Part shown: piece by piece, positions 62,268 through 64,000 of the stretch | How the letters are laid out: every line of letters begins with the position of its first letter | Numbering within the stretch: the first letter of the stretch is position 1 | Assembly: GCF_004362395.1 (NCBI RefSeq) | Contig: NZ_SNWE01000003.1 | Span: 1-64,000 of the forward strand | DNA length: 64,000 nucleotides | Direction: 5' to 3' | Source of the DNA: Salegentibacter sp. 24 | Lineage (GTDB): Bacteria; Bacteroidota; Bacteroidia; Flavobacteriales; Flavobacteriaceae | The notes under the pieces: generated by a model | The model's database searches: none | Told to the model about the DNA's origin: nothing | What the model saw: only the letters and a program-made list of their open reading frames with translations | Program-made: the position numbers and the translations under genes

Positions 62268-64000
62268 ATGAAAATTAAAAATTATTTATGGGTGCTATCT
62301 CTACTGGTTTTTGGTTCAACCTGGGCCCAGGATGGTCAAATATCCGGGACAGTTTTTGATGCCAACACCAATTTACCCTTGCCCGGTGCAAACGTGCTAG
62401 TAGAGAATTCTAACAGGGGAACACAAACAGATTTTGACGGTAATTTTACCTTACCAGCCTCAGCTGGGGAAACTCTTGTGGTTTCCTTCTTAGGGTATCT
62501 CCCCAAGGAAATTTTACTGGAAGGACAGAACAATATTCAAATTGCGCTGGCTGAAGATAAACAGGCCCTGGGAGAAGTTGTGGTGGTCGGATATGGTAGC
62601 CAGCAAAAAAGAGACATAACCGGTTCCGTATCCACGGTAGATGAAGAAGCCTTTGATGACCGCCCCAATACACAGGTGGGAGCTCTAATCCAGGGTAAAG
62701 CTGCCGGAGTCCAGGTCGTTTCTGGCTCAGGTAAACCATCTTCGGGTTTCAGTATCCGAATACGAGGAACCAACTCGATCAATGCCAGTAGCGAACCTCT
62801 ATATGTAGTGGATGGTGTGCCCACTACAGATACCCGTTCCCTTAACCCGGCAGACATCGAAAATATTTCCATTTTAAAGGATGCCGCTTCCGCTGCCATA
62901 TACGGGGCACAGGGTGCCAACGGGGTTGTACTGATCACTACCAAAAAAGGAAGTACCGGAAAACCAAGGCTTAGTTTTGATACCTATGTCGGGGTATCAC
63001 AGGTATGGAATACCCTACCGGTTTTAAACAGTGAGCAGTATCGGGATCTTATGACAGAACTCGGACGTAACACCGACTGGAGCCAGTACACGGAAAATAC
63101 CGATTGGCAGAATGTAATTTTTGAAGATGGTTTGTCTACAAATTATCAGTTATCCATGTCAGGTAAAAATGAAGGAACTTCCTATTATCTATCCGGTGGA
63201 TATACCAAGCAGGAAGGTGCTGTGAGAAGTGCGGAAATGGAACGCTATAATTTTAAAATCAACTTTTCTCAGGAGGTAACCGACTGGCTGGAAATGGGAA
63301 CCAATATTGCCTATACCCATTATTCCGATGTCGATGTAACCGATAACACCAGTGTTAACAGTGGAGGGGTATTACTGGGTGTGCTTTCTACACCACCTAA
63401 TATTGGGATCTATAATCCCGATGGAACCTTTACCAGTAATCCTTTCCAGGATTGGGAAAACCCGGTAGCCTCCACTGACGGAGCACAACGAGGCTACGTG
63501 AATCAGAGGTTATTGGGAAATGTATATGCTGAAATTAAATTCTTTGAAGATCTTACCTTTAAATCAAATATAGGAACTGATTATAGCAGTGCGCATTATG
63601 ACTATTTCCTGGATCCTTTCAGAACAAGTTATGGACGGGCCATGAAAGGTATTGGACGCTATAACACTAACCTGATGAATTACTATATTTTCGACAATAC
63701 CTTAAATTATACAGCCAGGTTCGGAAATCATAATATTGAAGCCCTGGTAGGGTCCGTATATCAGAAATACAAGTGGGAAAACAGTAACCTGGAAAGAAGA
63801 AATTTCGCAAGCGACCAGATTACCACGCCCAACGCAGGATCTGAATTAATAGCCGCTTCAGCTGACAAAGCGGAAAAAGCAAATGCTTCATTTCTGGCAA
63901 GATTAAACTATAATTTTAATGATAAATACCTGCTAACGGCCAATTTCAGAGCGGACGGTTCCAGTAACTTCGGACCCGGTGAAAGATGGGGGTATTTTCC
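62268..64000 (+). CDS. SusC/RagA family TonB-linked outer membrane protein (partial, runs off the window)
   Basis: The first 577 residues of a TonB-dependent SusC-type importer, starting at ATG 62268. It has a signal peptide (KNYLWVLSLLVFGSTWAQ), a carboxypeptidase-regulatory-like domain (ISGTVFDANTNLPLPGANVL), a plug with the family signature (LGEVVVVGYGSQQKRDITGS, RIRGTNSINASSEPLYVVDG, AASAAIYGAQGANGVVLITT) and the start of the barrel, still open at base 64000. The frame is clean. It is divergent from the large propeller/LuxR sensor, the usual arrangement of a nutrient-uptake locus with its dedicated regulator. A susD is expected next, beyond the window. Confidence 0.95.
   Translation, partial: MKIKNYLWVLSLLVFGSTWAQDGQISGTVFDANTNLPLPGANVLVENSNRGTQTDFDGNFTLPASAGETLVVSFLGYLPKEILLEGQNNIQIALAEDKQALGEVVVVGYGSQQKRDITGSVSTVDEEAFDDRPNTQVGALIQGKAAGVQVVSGSGKPSSGFSIRIRGTNSINASSEPLYVVDGVPTTDTRSLNPADIENISILKDAASAAIYGAQGANGVVLITTKKGSTGKPRLSFDTYVGVSQVWNTLPVLNSEQYRDLMTELGRNTDWSQYTENTDWQNVIFEDGLSTNYQLSMSGKNEGTSYYLSGGYTKQEGAVRSAEMERYNFKINFSQEVTDWLEMGTNIAYTHYSDVDVTDNTSVNSGGVLLGVLSTPPNIGIYNPDGTFTSNPFQDWENPVASTDGAQRGYVNQRLLGNVYAEIKFFEDLTFKSNIGTDYSSAHYDYFLDPFRTSYGRAMKGIGRYNTNLMNYYIFDNTLNYTARFGNHNIEALVGSVYQKYKWENSNLERRNFASDQITTPNAGSELIAASADKAEKANASFLARLNYNFNDKYLLTANFRADGSSNFGPGERWGYF

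Noticed and set aside
62336-62944. Several open frames on the minus strand opposite the second susC
   Set aside because: They are antisense shadows of the susC plug and regulatory domains, whose protein motifs are certain on the plus strand.
1-64000. CRISPR arrays, tRNA and rRNA genes, complete insertion sequences or prophage genes
   Set aside because: No spaced direct repeats of the right size, no T-loop/anticodon patterns, and no transposase or integrase motifs were found in any strand.

Overview
The window looks like a chromosome segment of a marine-type Flavobacteriaceae bacterium (Bacteroidota), probably near Gramella, Salegentibacter or Zunongwangia. The evidence is a short flavobacterial RpoD, -7 promoter boxes of the TAnnTTTG type, almost no Shine-Dalgarno sequences, SusC/SusD pairs, a DUF6520 peptide gene, an RteC-type element and an AccD without zinc-ribbon cysteines. 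The genus is an inference from protein style only. No rRNA, tRNA or CRISPR array was found.

1-24.6 kb is mostly core genome: an SpoU/TrmH methyltransferase divergent from a TamL-like outer-membrane assembly lipoprotein, then fba, accD, rpsO and pnp with clear terminators. An AI-2E-type permease, a solute-binding-like lipoprotein coupled to a CDF metal transporter, a two-helix K+ channel, an M50-like membrane protease and rpoD follow. Next come an SDR protein overlapping an FAD oxidoreductase, a BLUF photoreceptor, rpe overlapping ypdA, a luciferase-like monooxygenase, a glycosyltransferase and a sugar epimerase. Near 21.9 kb two truncated genes meet tail to tail, which marks an old deletion.

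25-41.3 kb is the most unusual part. A leader of about 750 nt, rich in potential RNA structure (a long hairpin with a loop-to-U-tract pairing and two possible H-type pseudoknots), precedes a SusC/SusD pair and two M16 zinc peptidases. The peptidases lie in a 3.27-kb tandem duplication whose junction keeps a dead susD tail and a dead DUF6520 tail. Facing them are a DUF6520 secreted peptide, a MauE/DoxX-like membrane protein, an AraC-type regulator with a small STAS-like partner, and an alpha-oxoamine-synthase/GNAT fusion enzyme. One direct-repeat motif (TTTKACTMTSAAG-like, 20-21 bp spacing) lies upstream of the three surrounding transcription units and suggests a single regulon. With peptidases and no glycosidases, this looks like a peptide-processing and uptake (or signalling) locus rather than a polysaccharide locus.

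41.4-45.2 kb holds the remains of an integrative element (RteC, excisionase-type HTH, accessory protein) with prominent palindromes. 45.6-52 kb holds an RND efflux operon (adaptor, pump, outer-membrane factor) and a small exported protein whose ATG seems to be lost.

52.3-59 kb is a toxin-antitoxin island between a truncated apbE and a large sensor-regulator. It has two different AbiE-type modules, each with a striking dyad operator, and between them a doubly mutated RES/Xre module and a RelE-like fragment. 59-64 kb holds a membrane-spanning propeller/Y_Y_Y/LuxR regulator divergent from a second SusC that runs off the end of the window.
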